22,357 nucleotides of DNA from RGIG1995 sp045126815. Lineage in GTDB: Bacteria > Bacillota > Clostridia > Oscillospirales > CAG-272. The notes beneath the pieces are model-generated. The model ran no database searches. It had not been told where the DNA came from and saw nothing but the letters and a program-made list of their open reading frames with translations. A program made the translations under genes and the position numbers. This document shows positions 1 through 6,528 of the stretch, one piece after another. The DNA is taken from the NCBI GenBank assembly GCA_045126815.1, contig JBGVPD010000069.1, positions 1-22,357 of the forward strand, given 5' to 3'. How positions within the stretch are numbered: position 1 is the stretch's first letter; each line of letters begins with the position of its first letter.

Positions 1-992
1 TTCTTCATACGGTCTTCAGACGCCAATATTTCTTTCTCACCGTGAGTATAAATACGTTCCTGACCTTCAGCCTTAGGAGCATCACGAAGTTCCTGCAAGA
101 ATGTTGAGAAATGTTCTTTCAACTCTTCAGCGCTTCCGAATACTTTAGGATCAATAACCATAAAGCCGTGGCAAGTTCCGCCTTTTCCGTTTGTATGTGT
201 ATGGTTGGATGTTAAACCGCCCGAGAAAATAGAACAGAAAATTTCACAAAGCATACCGTAACCGTAACCCTTATGGCCGCCCAACTGCTCTGTTGCTCCG
301 CCCAACGGTACAATACCGCCGCCGTTTTTACCAACAATATTCTTGAGAACTCTATCTGCATCGCTGCAAGGTTGTCCGTTTTCGTCTAACGCCCAGCCGT
401 CAGGTAAAGGCTTTGAAAGCTTATTGTAGATTTCAAGTTTACCTCTTGTTACAACTGTCGTTGAAGAGTCAAAGAAGAAAGGATAAGGTTCTGCAGGAAC
501 TGAAATAGCAATAGGGTTAGAACCGAGCATAGCCTTACGTGCATAAATCGGTACCATGATAGCTTCGGAGTTTGTCATAGCAAAACCGATCATACCCTGG
601 TCACATGCCATTTTTGAATAATAACCTGCTATACCGAAGTGGTTGGAGTTCTTAACACTTACAACAGCCATACCGCTTTTTTTAGCCTTTTCAATTGCAA
701 GATTCATAGCCTCAATTGAAATCAACTGACCCATACCGTCATGGCCGTCTATTACAGCAGATACGGGAGTTTCAAAAATAACTTCAGGTTTAGCATCTAC
801 GTGGATCAAACCTTTTTCTATACCCTTGTGGTAACGAACAAGTCTTTGCATACCGTGTGATTCGATGCCGTAAATATCCGACAAAAGCAAAACGTCTGTG
901 ATCTGCTCTGCCTCTTTCTTTGTAAAACCGAATTTTACGAAAGCGTCACAGCAAAATTTGTTTAATTGGTCATAAGTGTACTTGATATACAT
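1..992 (-). CDS. Ldh-family (malate/L-lactate/ureidoglycolate type) NAD(P)-dependent dehydrogenase, C-terminus cut by window
   Basis: Read directly from the minus strand: 330 codons are open from the ATG at 992 to the window edge. GGAG of a good ribosome site lies about 7 bases before the ATG. The protein belongs to the Ldh_2 family of 2-hydroxyacid oxidoreductases, which is unrelated to classical Rossmann-fold LDH. Visible family marks are an N-terminal helical part with SHGMQR (residues 45-50), the NSNHFG segment (115-120) holding the likely catalytic histidine, GSNPIA (157-162), and a glycine-rich GGHKGYGYGM (238-247). Family members are usually about 330-360 residues, so probably only a short tail is missing. 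The substrate cannot be told from sequence: malate, lactate, ureidoglycolate and sugar-acid enzymes all share this fold. It has its own promoter and is separated from the upstream gene by a terminator, so it probably begins a transcription unit. Confidence 0.9.
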   Translation of the reverse strand, partial: MYIKYTYDQLNKFCCDAFVKFGFTKKEAEQITDVLLLSDIYGIESHGMQRLVRYHKGIEKGLIHVDAKPEVIFETPVSAVIDGHDGMGQLISIEAMNLAIEKAKKSGMAVVSVKNSNHFGIAGYYSKMACDQGMIGFAMTNSEAIMVPIYARKAMLGSNPIAISVPAEPYPFFFDSSTTVVTRGKLEIYNKLSKPLPDGWALDENGQPCSDADRVLKNIVGKNGGGIVPLGGATEQLGGHKGYGYGMLCEIFCSIFSGGLTSNHTHTNGKGGTCHGFMVIDPKVFGSAEELKEHFSTFLQELRDAPKAEGQERIYTHGEKEILASEDRMK

Positions 993-1059
993 ATCTTACT
1001 CCTTTATAAAATATTGATATATGATTATTATTATTTAAAAAATTAACATTTATATGCCA

Positions 1060-1088
1060 ATTATACACTAAAGTTAACTCTTTATCAA
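1060..1088 (-). promoter_or_regulatory. sigma-A promoter for the Ldh-family gene
   Basis: On the minus strand TTGATA (1083-1088) and TATAAT (1060-1065) are separated by exactly 17 bp. Transcription would start near 1053, leaving a leader of about 60 nt before the ATG at 992. Confidence 0.75.
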
Positions 1089-1143
1089 GTACTTTTTTCC
1101 ATTAATTTCATCTTTTGTTATGCATTTTTTTAATTTTTATAAC

Positions 1144-1177
1144 AAAACTCCCTACCAAACATTTGATAGGGAGTTTT
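1144..1177. terminator. bidirectional intrinsic terminator between dfx and the Ldh-family gene
   Basis: The arms 1144-1159 and 1162-1177 pair with a single mismatch (C1155/A1166), and the innermost pairs are probably open. An A-run lies on one side and a T-run on the other, so it can end transcripts on either strand. It would end the sstT-dfx transcript. Confidence 0.85.
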
Positions 1178-1207
1178 TTGTTGTTTTGTAGTTAAATTAA
1201 ACAAGTC

Positions 1208-1828
1208 TTATCTCAAATTACCGCTTAACATTTCCGATATGATAGCAAGAACCTTGTTGTAGCAACCGCCGCAACCGCTTGAACAATGAGTAGTATTCTT
1301 TACTTCATCAAAAATGGATAACAGACCATTCATATCCTTATGTTCACGCGCCGAGTTAAGAATATCAAAATATTTAACGTTATTACAACGGCACACAAGG
1401 TAATTTTCGTTAGAAACGGTATCCAAAGGCTTCAGATCACACACAACGGGTTCCGCGTGTTCTTTTTTCCAAAGACCGTGCAAATTACAATATGCATACA
1501 CTGCAATAAGCTTGTCCTGGCTGCTCATACAGAAACTTGCAGCAGGTTTTTCATCAGGAGACAAATATTTAATTTGGCAACCTGAGTCTGTTTCAATTGC
1601 GATCCATTGAATATAATGTTCTTTCTGCATAGGATGTTCAACGTCGCCAACCATAACAAAAACCTTGTTGTTATCGGTAGTATATACAGGAATATGCTTT
1701 TCTGTTGAAGCTTCAACACTTCCTGCAACAAGCTCGTTCATCATCTTTCCGCAGCAAGAAACCGGAACATTTGAATCATTTACTTTTGTGATAACATTAC
1801 CGCAAACACTACATACATAAAATTTCAT
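1208..1828 (-). CDS. dfx: desulfoferrodoxin-type superoxide reductase fused to a C-terminal BFD-like [2Fe-2S] domain
   Basis: 206 aa, read as three modules. Residues 1-36 are a desulforedoxin-like rubredoxin knuckle with C6, C9, C25 and C26 as expected Fe ligands. Residues 40-130 are the superoxide reductase core. H45 (after the conserved E-K), H65, H71, C114 and H117 match the four-His one-Cys iron site that reduces superoxide to peroxide. Ordinary desulfoferrodoxin stops near residue 125-130. Here residues 143-200 form a bacterioferritin-associated-ferredoxin-like domain with C146-x-C148 and C186-x2-C189 as cluster ligands. The extra domain could deliver electrons to the catalytic iron, which is an inference. 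AAGGAG lies before the ATG. The gene starts 39 bp after sstT with no terminator between, so the two may be co-transcribed. Confidence 0.92.
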   Translation of the reverse strand: MKFYVCSVCGNVITKVNDSNVPVSCCGKMMNELVAGSVEASTEKHIPVYTTDNNKVFVMVGDVEHPMQKEHYIQWIAIETDSGCQIKYLSPDEKPAASFCMSSQDKLIAVYAYCNLHGLWKKEHAEPVVCDLKPLDTVSNENYLVCRCNNVKYFDILNSAREHKDMNGLLSIFDEVKNTTHCSSGCGGCYNKVLAIISEMLSGNLR

Positions 1829-1867
1829 ACTAAAAGTCTCCTTAAATTATTTTTATAATTTGTATAA

Positions 1868-3088
1868 TTAATATTCTATTTTTTCGCCTTTTTTCATTCT
1901 GTCATAATATTCAGCGGTTGCACAGAATATTACGTCACCTGATGAATTGATCGCTGTCTCGAGCGAGTCTTGAACAACACCGATAATAAAGCCGACTGCC
2001 ACTACCTGCATCGCTATGTCTTGTCCTATGCCAAGTAAAGAACACGCCATAGGAATGAGCAACAATGAACCGCCTGCCACACCGGATGCTCCGCAAGCTC
2101 CGAGAGTTGCCATAAAGCTTAACAATATAGCAATAATGATATTAACGCTTATTCCCTGCGAAAAGGCAGCAGAAAGGGCCATAACAGTTATTGTAACAGC
2201 GGCGCCGTCCATATTAATCGTTGCTCCCAAAGGAATCGCAACCGAATAATATTCTTTATCAAGTCCCAACTTTTCGCAAAGTTTCATATTTACGGGAATG
2301 TTTGCCGCAGAGCTTCTTGTGAAGAATGCAGTTATACCAGATTCCTTGAAACACTTAAAAACAAGCGGATACGGATTTTTCTTTAATGTAAATGCTACTA
2401 TCAACGGGTCCACAACAAAAGCTACAACAAGCATACAGCCAACGAGCAACAACAATACTTTTCCGTAATCCGTAAATATTTCAACACCGTATTCATCAAC
2501 CGATGAATATACAAGCCCCATAATTCCAAAAGGCGCTAATTGAATTACCCAAGCAACAACCTTTGAAATTGCAGACGAAATATCTGCCAATACTTTCTTC
2601 GTTCCCTCTCCGGCTTGTCTTAATGCTATTCCTATTACAACAGACCAAGTCAAAACACCGAGATAATTACCGTTTATGATAGCACCTAACGGGTTTGCGA
2701 CCATATTACCCAAAAGTGTCTTGAATACTTCTCCCAAACCTGCAGGAGCAGTCTTATCAACCGCATCCGCTAAAGGTATGGTAACCTTAAATATGTAACT
2801 TCCGATAACTGCAACTACTGCCGCAAGAAAAGTACTTAATATATAGAAGAAAATTACCGTCTTAAAACGACCGCCAATTCCCTTTCCTGCACTTGCTACC
2901 GAAGATATGACCAAAACAAAAACAAGCAAGGGGGCGATAGCCTTTAAAGCTCCAACAAATATTTCACCGAAGATCGATACGAAAGATGCTTGTTTTACCC
3001 ATAAACCTAATATTACACCTAAAACAATGCCAATTCCGATTTTAAGTATAAGCGGAATTTTGTTATAAGTACTTAAAAATTTTTTCAT
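1868..3088 (-). CDS. sstT: serine/threonine:Na+ symporter SstT (DAACS family)
   Basis: 406 aa, close to the 414 aa of E. coli SstT. It is an inner-membrane secondary transporter that takes up serine and threonine with Na+. The hydrophobic profile is that of the dicarboxylate/amino acid:cation symporter family: about eight membrane segments plus re-entrant loops. Family signature stretches are TRSSAANIPVN (257-267), the serine-rich hairpin region, and GATINMDGAA (288-297), which lines the substrate and cation site. AAGGAG lies about 8 bases upstream of the ATG. The gene is divergent from an AzlC/AzlD pair, so an amino-acid importer and a putative amino-acid exporter share one intergenic region. 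Confidence 0.93.
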   Translation of the reverse strand: MKKFLSTYNKIPLILKIGIGIVLGVILGLWVKQASFVSIFGEIFVGALKAIAPLLVFVLVISSVASAGKGIGGRFKTVIFFYILSTFLAAVVAVIGSYIFKVTIPLADAVDKTAPAGLGEVFKTLLGNMVANPLGAIINGNYLGVLTWSVVIGIALRQAGEGTKKVLADISSAISKVVAWVIQLAPFGIMGLVYSSVDEYGVEIFTDYGKVLLLLVGCMLVVAFVVDPLIVAFTLKKNPYPLVFKCFKESGITAFFTRSSAANIPVNMKLCEKLGLDKEYYSVAIPLGATINMDGAAVTITVMALSAAFSQGISVNIIIAILLSFMATLGACGASGVAGGSLLLIPMACSLLGIGQDIAMQVVAVGFIIGVVQDSLETAINSSGDVIFCATAEYYDRMKKGEKIEY

Positions 3089-3124
3089 TTATGTACTCCT
3101 TGATTTTATATTTACATTATCAAT

Positions 3125-3153
3125 ATTATATCTTATTTTCATTTATTTGTAAA
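3125..3153 (-). promoter_or_regulatory. sigma-A promoter for sstT
   Basis: On the minus strand TTTACA (3148-3153) and TATAAT (3125-3130) are 17 bp apart. The expected start is near 3118, about 30 nt before the coding region. Confidence 0.75.
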
Positions 3154-3214
3154 TAAGAAAAAACATTATTTGATCTATTTTTTGAAATAAAACCTTTATT
3201 TTTCAATTTATCTG

Positions 3215-3223
3215 TGATATAAT
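3215..3223 (+). promoter_or_regulatory. extended -10 promoter for the plus-strand azlC/azlD pair
   Basis: TG (3215-3216), one base, then a perfect TATAAT (3218-3223). The -35 position (3195-3200, TTTATT) is poor, so recognition probably relies on the extended -10. The start is expected near 3230. Confidence 0.6.
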
Positions 3224-3274
3224 GGAACAACATTTGGTGTCAACATATCTATTACTTATTTGATGGAGCAAATA

Positions 3275-4039
3275 ATGAACGCACAACAAATTCACAAAAA
3301 CGATTATTCGCTTTTACAACGCTCAAACAGATCAATATTTCTTCTTGGTTTAAAACACGGTATTCCGATTGCATTAGGCTACCTCGCCGTCTCTTTTTCG
3401 CTTGGTATAGCTGCCAAAAGAGCTGGACTTAACGCTTTTCAAGGTTGGCTTACAAGTATATTATGTAATGCGTCGGCAGGCGAAAACTTAGGATTTTCGA
3501 TCATAGGCGAAGGCGGCACATACGTTGCTATGGCAATAGGAACATTGGTCGCAAACGCACGTTATATGCTTATGAGCTGCGCTGTCAGTCAGAGACTTGA
3601 ACCAACGTTATCAATATGGCACAGAATGGGCGTTGCATTCTGTCTTACAGATGAAATATTCGGAATAAGTATAGCTCAACCCGACTATATTAACCCCAAC
3701 TATGCGTATGGCGCTATGTTTATCGCCACAACCGGTTGGTCATCGGGAACGGCTCTCGGCATTATTGCCGGAACAATACTTCCATCACGTTTTGTAAGCG
3801 CATTTGGCGTTGCCCTTTACGGTATGTTTCTAGCTATAATAATACCGCCCGCAAGAAAAAACAAAGTTGTATCGGGACTTATAATCGTTTGCTTTGTTCT
3901 CAGCTATTTAGCCTCAATTTTACCCGCAATTTCAACGTTGTCGGAAGGCACAAGAACAATCATTCTTACGTTTGTTATTTCGCTCATAGCAGCGATCTTG
4001 TTCCCTGCAAAAGAAGAACAGTCAGAAGAGGAGGCGTAA
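3275..4039 (+). CDS. AzlC-family branched-chain amino-acid exporter, large subunit (divergent member)
   Basis: About 254 aa. AzlC and AzlD together form an inner-membrane exporter of branched-chain amino acids and their analogues (azaleucine resistance in B. subtilis). The protein has several hydrophobic segments and the family's central motifs: an NAR element (in LVANARYMLM) and a DE element (in CLTDEIFG). Residues around these differ strongly from the second AzlC in this window, so the two are old paralogs. The frame is also open from a TTG at 3260 and an ATG at 3263. I prefer the ATG at 3275 because GGAG (3265-3268) lies six bases before it and nothing like a ribosome site precedes the others. 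azlD follows after one base. Confidence 0.87.
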   Translation: MNAQQIHKNDYSLLQRSNRSIFLLGLKHGIPIALGYLAVSFSLGIAAKRAGLNAFQGWLTSILCNASAGENLGFSIIGEGGTYVAMAIGTLVANARYMLMSCAVSQRLEPTLSIWHRMGVAFCLTDEIFGISIAQPDYINPNYAYGAMFIATTGWSSGTALGIIAGTILPSRFVSAFGVALYGMFLAIIIPPARKNKVVSGLIIVCFVLSYLASILPAISTLSEGTRTIILTFVISLIAAILFPAKEEQSEEEA

Positions 4040-4040
4040 T

Positions 4041-4349
4041 ATGAACGGAAACATCTACATTTATATCGCAGTCATGGCGATAGTTACATACCTTATCCGC
4101 GTTCTCCCTCTTACACTTATCAGAAAACAGATAAAAAACATCTATTTAAAATCGTTTCTATATTACGTACCTTACGTAACACTTGCTGTAATGACTTTCC
4201 CTGCTATTATAAATGCTACCGATAGCATATATTCGGGAATTGCCGCATTAATACTTGGCGTGTTTGTTGCATGGCGTGGTTTTGACCTCTTTAAAACTGC
4301 GGTTTCATGTTGCGCTATTGTGTTTATACTTGAGCTTTTTATAAAATAA
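4041..4349 (+). CDS. AzlD-family branched-chain amino-acid exporter, small subunit
   Basis: 102 aa, a typical AzlD length, with about four hydrophobic helices and the N-terminal YLIRVLPL segment usual for the family. It is the small partner of the exporter encoded just upstream. AGGAGG (4029-4034) lies inside the last codons of azlC, so translation of the two subunits is probably coupled. The stop is one base from the stop of an azlD on the other strand, with no terminator hairpin between them. Confidence 0.87.
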   Translation: MNGNIYIYIAVMAIVTYLIRVLPLTLIRKQIKNIYLKSFLYYVPYVTLAVMTFPAIINATDSIYSGIAALILGVFVAWRGFDLFKTAVSCCAIVFILELFIK

Positions 4350-4350
4350 A

Positions 4351-4680
4351 CTAAAACAAGAATTGCACCATAAACATATAAACTAAAGTTCCGCTCAATA
4401 TGCTTAAAAGTGTGTTGCGTTTCCAGATATGTGTAAAAACAACAATAACACAGGCAATAAGCTCAGGAATACCGTACGGTACAGTTAATATGCTCACGTT
4501 TCTCAAACAGTAAACGACCAGCATACCCATTATTGAATAAGGAAGCACTCTCCCGAGATATGAAATATATTCGGGAGTTTTTCTTTTGCCAAAAATTAGA
4601 AACGGCAGAAATCTTAAGAGGATTGTAACTAATGAAATTACAACCACCATAAGAATTGAATGAGTATTATTCATTATCAT
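4351..4680 (-). CDS. azlD: AzlD-family exporter small subunit (second pair)
   Basis: 109 aa with AzlD hydrophobic segments and an LLRFLPFLIFG motif near the N-terminus. It overlaps the end of the upstream azlC by 14 bp. Two starts are possible: the ATG at 4680, only three bases after the GGAGG, and the ATG at 4674, nine bases after it. The second has the more usual spacing. This is the canonical partner of the AzlC encoded at 4667-5356. It ends tail to tail with the plus-strand azlD. Confidence 0.88.
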   Translation of the reverse strand: MIMNNTHSILMVVVISLVTILLRFLPFLIFGKRKTPEYISYLGRVLPYSIMGMLVVYCLRNVSILTVPYGIPELIACVIVVFTHIWKRNTLLSILSGTLVYMFMVQFLF

Positions 4681-5356
4681 TTCCCTCCTTATTTATTCGA
4701 CCTTTAAGGAGTGTCAGTAATAATGTAATTGCAATCATTGACGGAATCAGGAAATATTGCGAACCGAATATAAGTAGACATACGAGAGTTAATACAATAC
4801 CAACTACTGCAGGAACATGATTTTTTGAAGTTAACCACTGTTCGACCAATACGGTAACGAAAAGTGCCGTTAGAGCAAAATCTATCCCCTCGGTGTTGAA
4901 GTTTATAAGTCCACCCAAAACTCCACCTATAACACTACCGCTTACCCAATAAATATGGTTAAAAAGAGATATTAAAAAGTATAATTTTTTGTCACCTGAA
5001 TTATCCGAGCATACCAAAGAATACGTTTCGTCGGTCAGAGCAAAAATCATATACGGCTTACTCTTTCCCGCATCTTTATACTTGTCTATCATTGATATGC
5101 CGTAAAACAAATGCCTTGCATTTACCATTAAAGTTGTTATAGCAGTAGCAATTAAAGATGCACCGCCCGCCATTAAGTCAATAGCTACGTACTGCATCGA
5201 ACCCGCATATATAAACAAGCTCATAACCAATGCCCAAATAAATCCGTACCCCTTACTTTCAAGCACAAGTCCAAAGCCTATTCCCAAACATAAATATCCC
5301 GTCATAACCGGAATAGTCATAAGAAATGCTTTTTTTATTCTCTCTCTTGTAGTCAA
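4667..5356 (-). CDS. azlC: AzlC-family branched-chain amino-acid exporter, large subunit (canonical member)
   Basis: 229 aa, close to classical AzlC length. The segment from about residue 45 to 85 is canonical: SLFIYAGSMQY followed by LMVNARHLFYG. A later FALTDETYSL carries the DE motif. The start is a TTG at 5356. GGTGA, the 3' half of a Shine-Dalgarno sequence, lies six bases upstream, and there is no better in-frame ATG before residue 13. azlD overlaps its end. Together they should form an inner-membrane exporter for branched-chain amino acids or related compounds. Confidence 0.9.
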   Translation of the reverse strand: MTTRERIKKAFLMTIPVMTGYLCLGIGFGLVLESKGYGFIWALVMSLFIYAGSMQYVAIDLMAGGASLIATAITTLMVNARHLFYGISMIDKYKDAGKSKPYMIFALTDETYSLVCSDNSGDKKLYFLISLFNHIYWVSGSVIGGVLGGLINFNTEGIDFALTALFVTVLVEQWLTSKNHVPAVVGIVLTLVCLLIFGSQYFLIPSMIAITLLLTLLKGRINKEGNDNE

Positions 5357-5392
5357 CCCTTTTCACCGCCGTATTTTGTATCAATATGTATA

Positions 5393-5421
5393 AATATATC
5401 ATAAATCTATGAAAAAGTAAA
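5393..5421 (-). promoter_or_regulatory. sigma-A promoter for the minus-strand azlC/azlD pair
   Basis: On the minus strand TTTACT (5416-5421), a 17-bp spacer, and TATATT (5393-5398) with an extended TG one base upstream. The start would be near 5386, about 30 nt before the TTG start. Confidence 0.65.
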
Positions 5422-5522
5422 CAAAAAAACAAGCAAAATAGCATAATAAAAGCCTTATCCAACGGAAGAGGGTCCGGGAAATATTCGTTGACATAATCTA
5501 TCAGTTATGATATACTAATATT

Positions 5523-5714
5523 CGAACTGGTAACAGAAAGCGGTTTTTCCGTAGATCTGGGTGCATTTAGCGCAGTCAGTTCATTAGAATTAGTAAGGAA
5601 GCTGTCATTAGACAGTGAACCTTGGGGATAAGCTCCCACCTGATTCTCATTTGAGTCGGTACGGATAACAGAGTTTTCTGTGAATCTGAGCAACAATGCA
5701 ACCGGCTCTTTTTT
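5523..5714 (+). ncRNA. array RNA 1: predicted structured RNA of about 190 nt
   Basis: Promoter: TTGACA (5488-5493), 17 bp, TATACT (5511-5516), with an extended TG. The predicted 5' end GAACTGGT (5524-5531) pairs with ACCGGCTC (5701-5708), one mismatch and one G-U, directly before a T6 run (5709-5714). Hairpins seen inside: CAGA/TCTG (5534-5537, 5556-5559) enclosing CGG/CCG; CTGTC/GACAG (5602-5606, 5611-5615) inside GTTC/GAAC (5579-5582, 5617-5620); GGGA/TCCC (5625-5628, 5634-5637); CTGATTC/GAGTCGG (5640-5646, 5653-5659); and a longer one at 5662-5688. The length recalls 6S RNA, but the branched layout is not the single long hairpin of 6S. I do not recognise the family. A minus-strand frame over this stretch (5505-5768) is not a convincing gene. 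Confidence 0.7.
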
Positions 5715-5756
5715 GGTGTTGTTGACAAACGAAAGAAAATCTGATACACTTATTAT

Positions 5757-5821
5757 AGAAGATGTCACGTAACCGTTCTCACGAACGTAATGCGGGGGCT
5801 TTAAGCCAACATCTTCTTTTT
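5757..5821 (+). ncRNA. array RNA 2: predicted 65-nt RNA with perfect 9-bp closing stem
   Basis: Promoter: TTGACA (5722-5727), 17 bp, TACACT (5745-5750), extended TG. The first transcribed base is predicted at the first base of the closing stem: AGAAGATGT (5757-5765) pairs perfectly with ACATCTTCT (5809-5817), followed by a T-run. Inside are CGTTC/GAACG (5774-5778, 5783-5787) and GGCT/AGCC (5797-5800, 5804-5807). The RNA therefore looks like a compact three-way junction whose closing helix doubles as the terminator. It is not a tRNA: there is no CCA-type acceptor end and no anticodon or T-arm pattern. Confidence 0.72.
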
Positions 5822-5860
5822 AGTATTGACTTTCGAACCAACATCTGTTATATTATGTAC

Positions 5861-5932
5861 GAAGCCACCAGCAGTATTGAACAGTCCGGGAAATTGTACC
5901 CCGTTAGTGTTCAATAGCTGTTTGGCTTTTTT
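5861..5932 (+). ncRNA. array RNA 3 (unit A, copy 1): predicted 72-nt hairpin RNA
   Basis: Promoter: TTGACT (5826-5831), 17 bp, TATATT (5849-5854). Three stacked helices: AAGCCA/TGGCTT (5862-5867, 5923-5928), TATTGAAC/GTTCAATA (5875-5882, 5909-5916) and CGGG/CCCG (5887-5890, 5900-5903), then a T-run to 5932. It is paralogous to array RNA 7, which has the same length and the same three helices. The apical hairpin sequence is nearly invariant between the two copies, while the middle helix varies with partial compensation. Function unknown. Confidence 0.75.
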
Positions 5933-6001
5933 GCTATTAAACAGTTACACCTCACCATTGTCTGTATTGACAAAATTGATATCTTGGTGTACACTATCTT
6001 C

Positions 6002-6072
6002 AACAGTCAAGTCGTTGCCCGAGTTTTTTAGGAGAGCTTGTCCTCTCTGTATCGGGGATGCCTTGATTTTTT
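6002..6072 (+). ncRNA. array RNA 4 (unit B, copy 1): predicted 71-nt hairpin RNA
   Basis: Promoter: TTGACA (5967-5972), 17 bp, TACACT (5990-5995). The closing helix AGTCAAG/CTTGATT (6005-6011, 6062-6068, one G-U) runs into T-residues to 6072. Inside, CCCGA/TCGGG (6018-6022, 6052-6056) encloses a GAGAG/CTCTC hairpin. Its promoter and the 30 bp upstream are identical to those of array RNA 8 apart from two bases in the -10 region, but the transcribed bodies share nothing I can see. Confidence 0.72.
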
Positions 6073-6090
6073 ATTTTCTGTAAGACGAAA

Positions 6091-6190
6091 GATATAAAAC
6101 AAATTCTTCATTTTTTAATACTGTTTTTTGAAGGTATCAACGATTGCTCTCAACTTCGCTTCCCTTTGAGTATAGTTAAGCATTTCGTCT
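6091..6190. repeat. 100-bp identical block, copy 1, between units B and C
   Basis: As far as I can compare by eye, this is base-for-base identical to 6755-6854. On the minus strand its right part reads as the same C-terminal tail of about 24 codons in both copies (ending FKKQY, then stop). In this copy the frame is broken just upstream by one extra base and a stop. It may be a gene remnant or a recombination-prone spacer. Confidence 0.7.
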
Positions 6191-6253
6191 GGGATATACG
6201 AGTAACGCATCACTACTATTGACAAATTGAATAAATTATGTTATATTGTACTC

Positions 6254-6323
6254 GACCAAGCGAGAGGCTGACGAACCCATCTTTGATGGGGCGGTTGTCT
6301 TTGCGACCTTGATCTTATTTTTT
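6254..6323 (+). ncRNA. array RNA 5 (unit C, copy 1): predicted 70-nt hairpin RNA
   Basis: Promoter: TTGACA (6219-6224), 17 bp, TATATT (6242-6247), extended TG. GACCAAG (6254-6260) pairs with CTTGATC (6308-6314) with one C/A mismatch, then TTA and T6. A clear inner hairpin is CCCATC/GATGGG (6276-6281, 6285-6290). The closing helix is the weakest of the set. Read-through into the hairpin at 6327-6396, giving a 143-nt two-hairpin RNA, is possible. Confidence 0.65.
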
Positions 6324-6326
6324 CAT

Positions 6327-6396
6327 GAGCAAGAGTCTTATTATACTCCTGTTGCGGACTAACATCCCCACTGGAAGAAAGACCTTGCTCTTTTTT
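6327..6396 (+). ncRNA. array RNA 6: hairpin of the same type without an evident promoter
   Basis: GAGCAAG (6327-6333) and CTTGCTC (6384-6390) pair perfectly. After a single bulged A, GTCTT (6335-6339) and AAGAC (6379-6383) continue the helix, which is followed by T6. Size and shape match the neighbouring RNAs. No TTGACA-like and TATAAT-like pair lies at the right distance upstream. It is therefore either the second half of the transcript from 6254 or a unit whose promoter has been lost. A TATACT at 6342-6347 lies inside the hairpin and has no -35 partner. Confidence 0.5.
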
Positions 6397-6493
6397 ATTA
6401 CTCTTATTCTGTGTATCCAAGACCTATTCTTTTGTTCCCTTTTCAAAGCACCGTTTAAATTGCTGTGTCTCTGTAACGACGGAAAATTTAGTC
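6397..6493. other. spacer between the two A-B-C copies with no recognisable element
   Basis: I see no promoter, hairpin or convincing reading frame here. It precedes the second A promoter and has no counterpart ahead of the first one, so it marks the junction of the duplication. Confidence 0.5.
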
Positions 6494-6528
6494 TTGACTT
6501 CCGAGCCAACATCTGTTATATTATGTAC

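Larger units (their letters stand above)
5826..6247 (+). repeat. A-B-C segment, copy 1 (tandem duplication of RNA units)
   Basis: The order is A promoter, A RNA, B promoter, B RNA, a 100-bp block and the C promoter. It corresponds to 6494-6910 with offsets of 669 (A and B promoters), 664 (block) and 663 bp (C promoter). Non-transcribed parts match almost perfectly. The B bodies and the sequence after the C promoter do not match. Confidence 0.85.

Noticed and set aside
5505..5768. 87-codon minus-strand frame over array RNAs 1 and 2
   Set aside because: It is rich in Ser, Thr and Asn with no recognisable domain, has no ribosome site, and is antisense to a well-structured RNA with a consensus promoter.
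5757..5821. tRNA gene
   Set aside because: The size and closing helix are suggestive, but there is no T-arm sequence, anticodon arm or NCCA end, and a terminator T-run is part of the structure.
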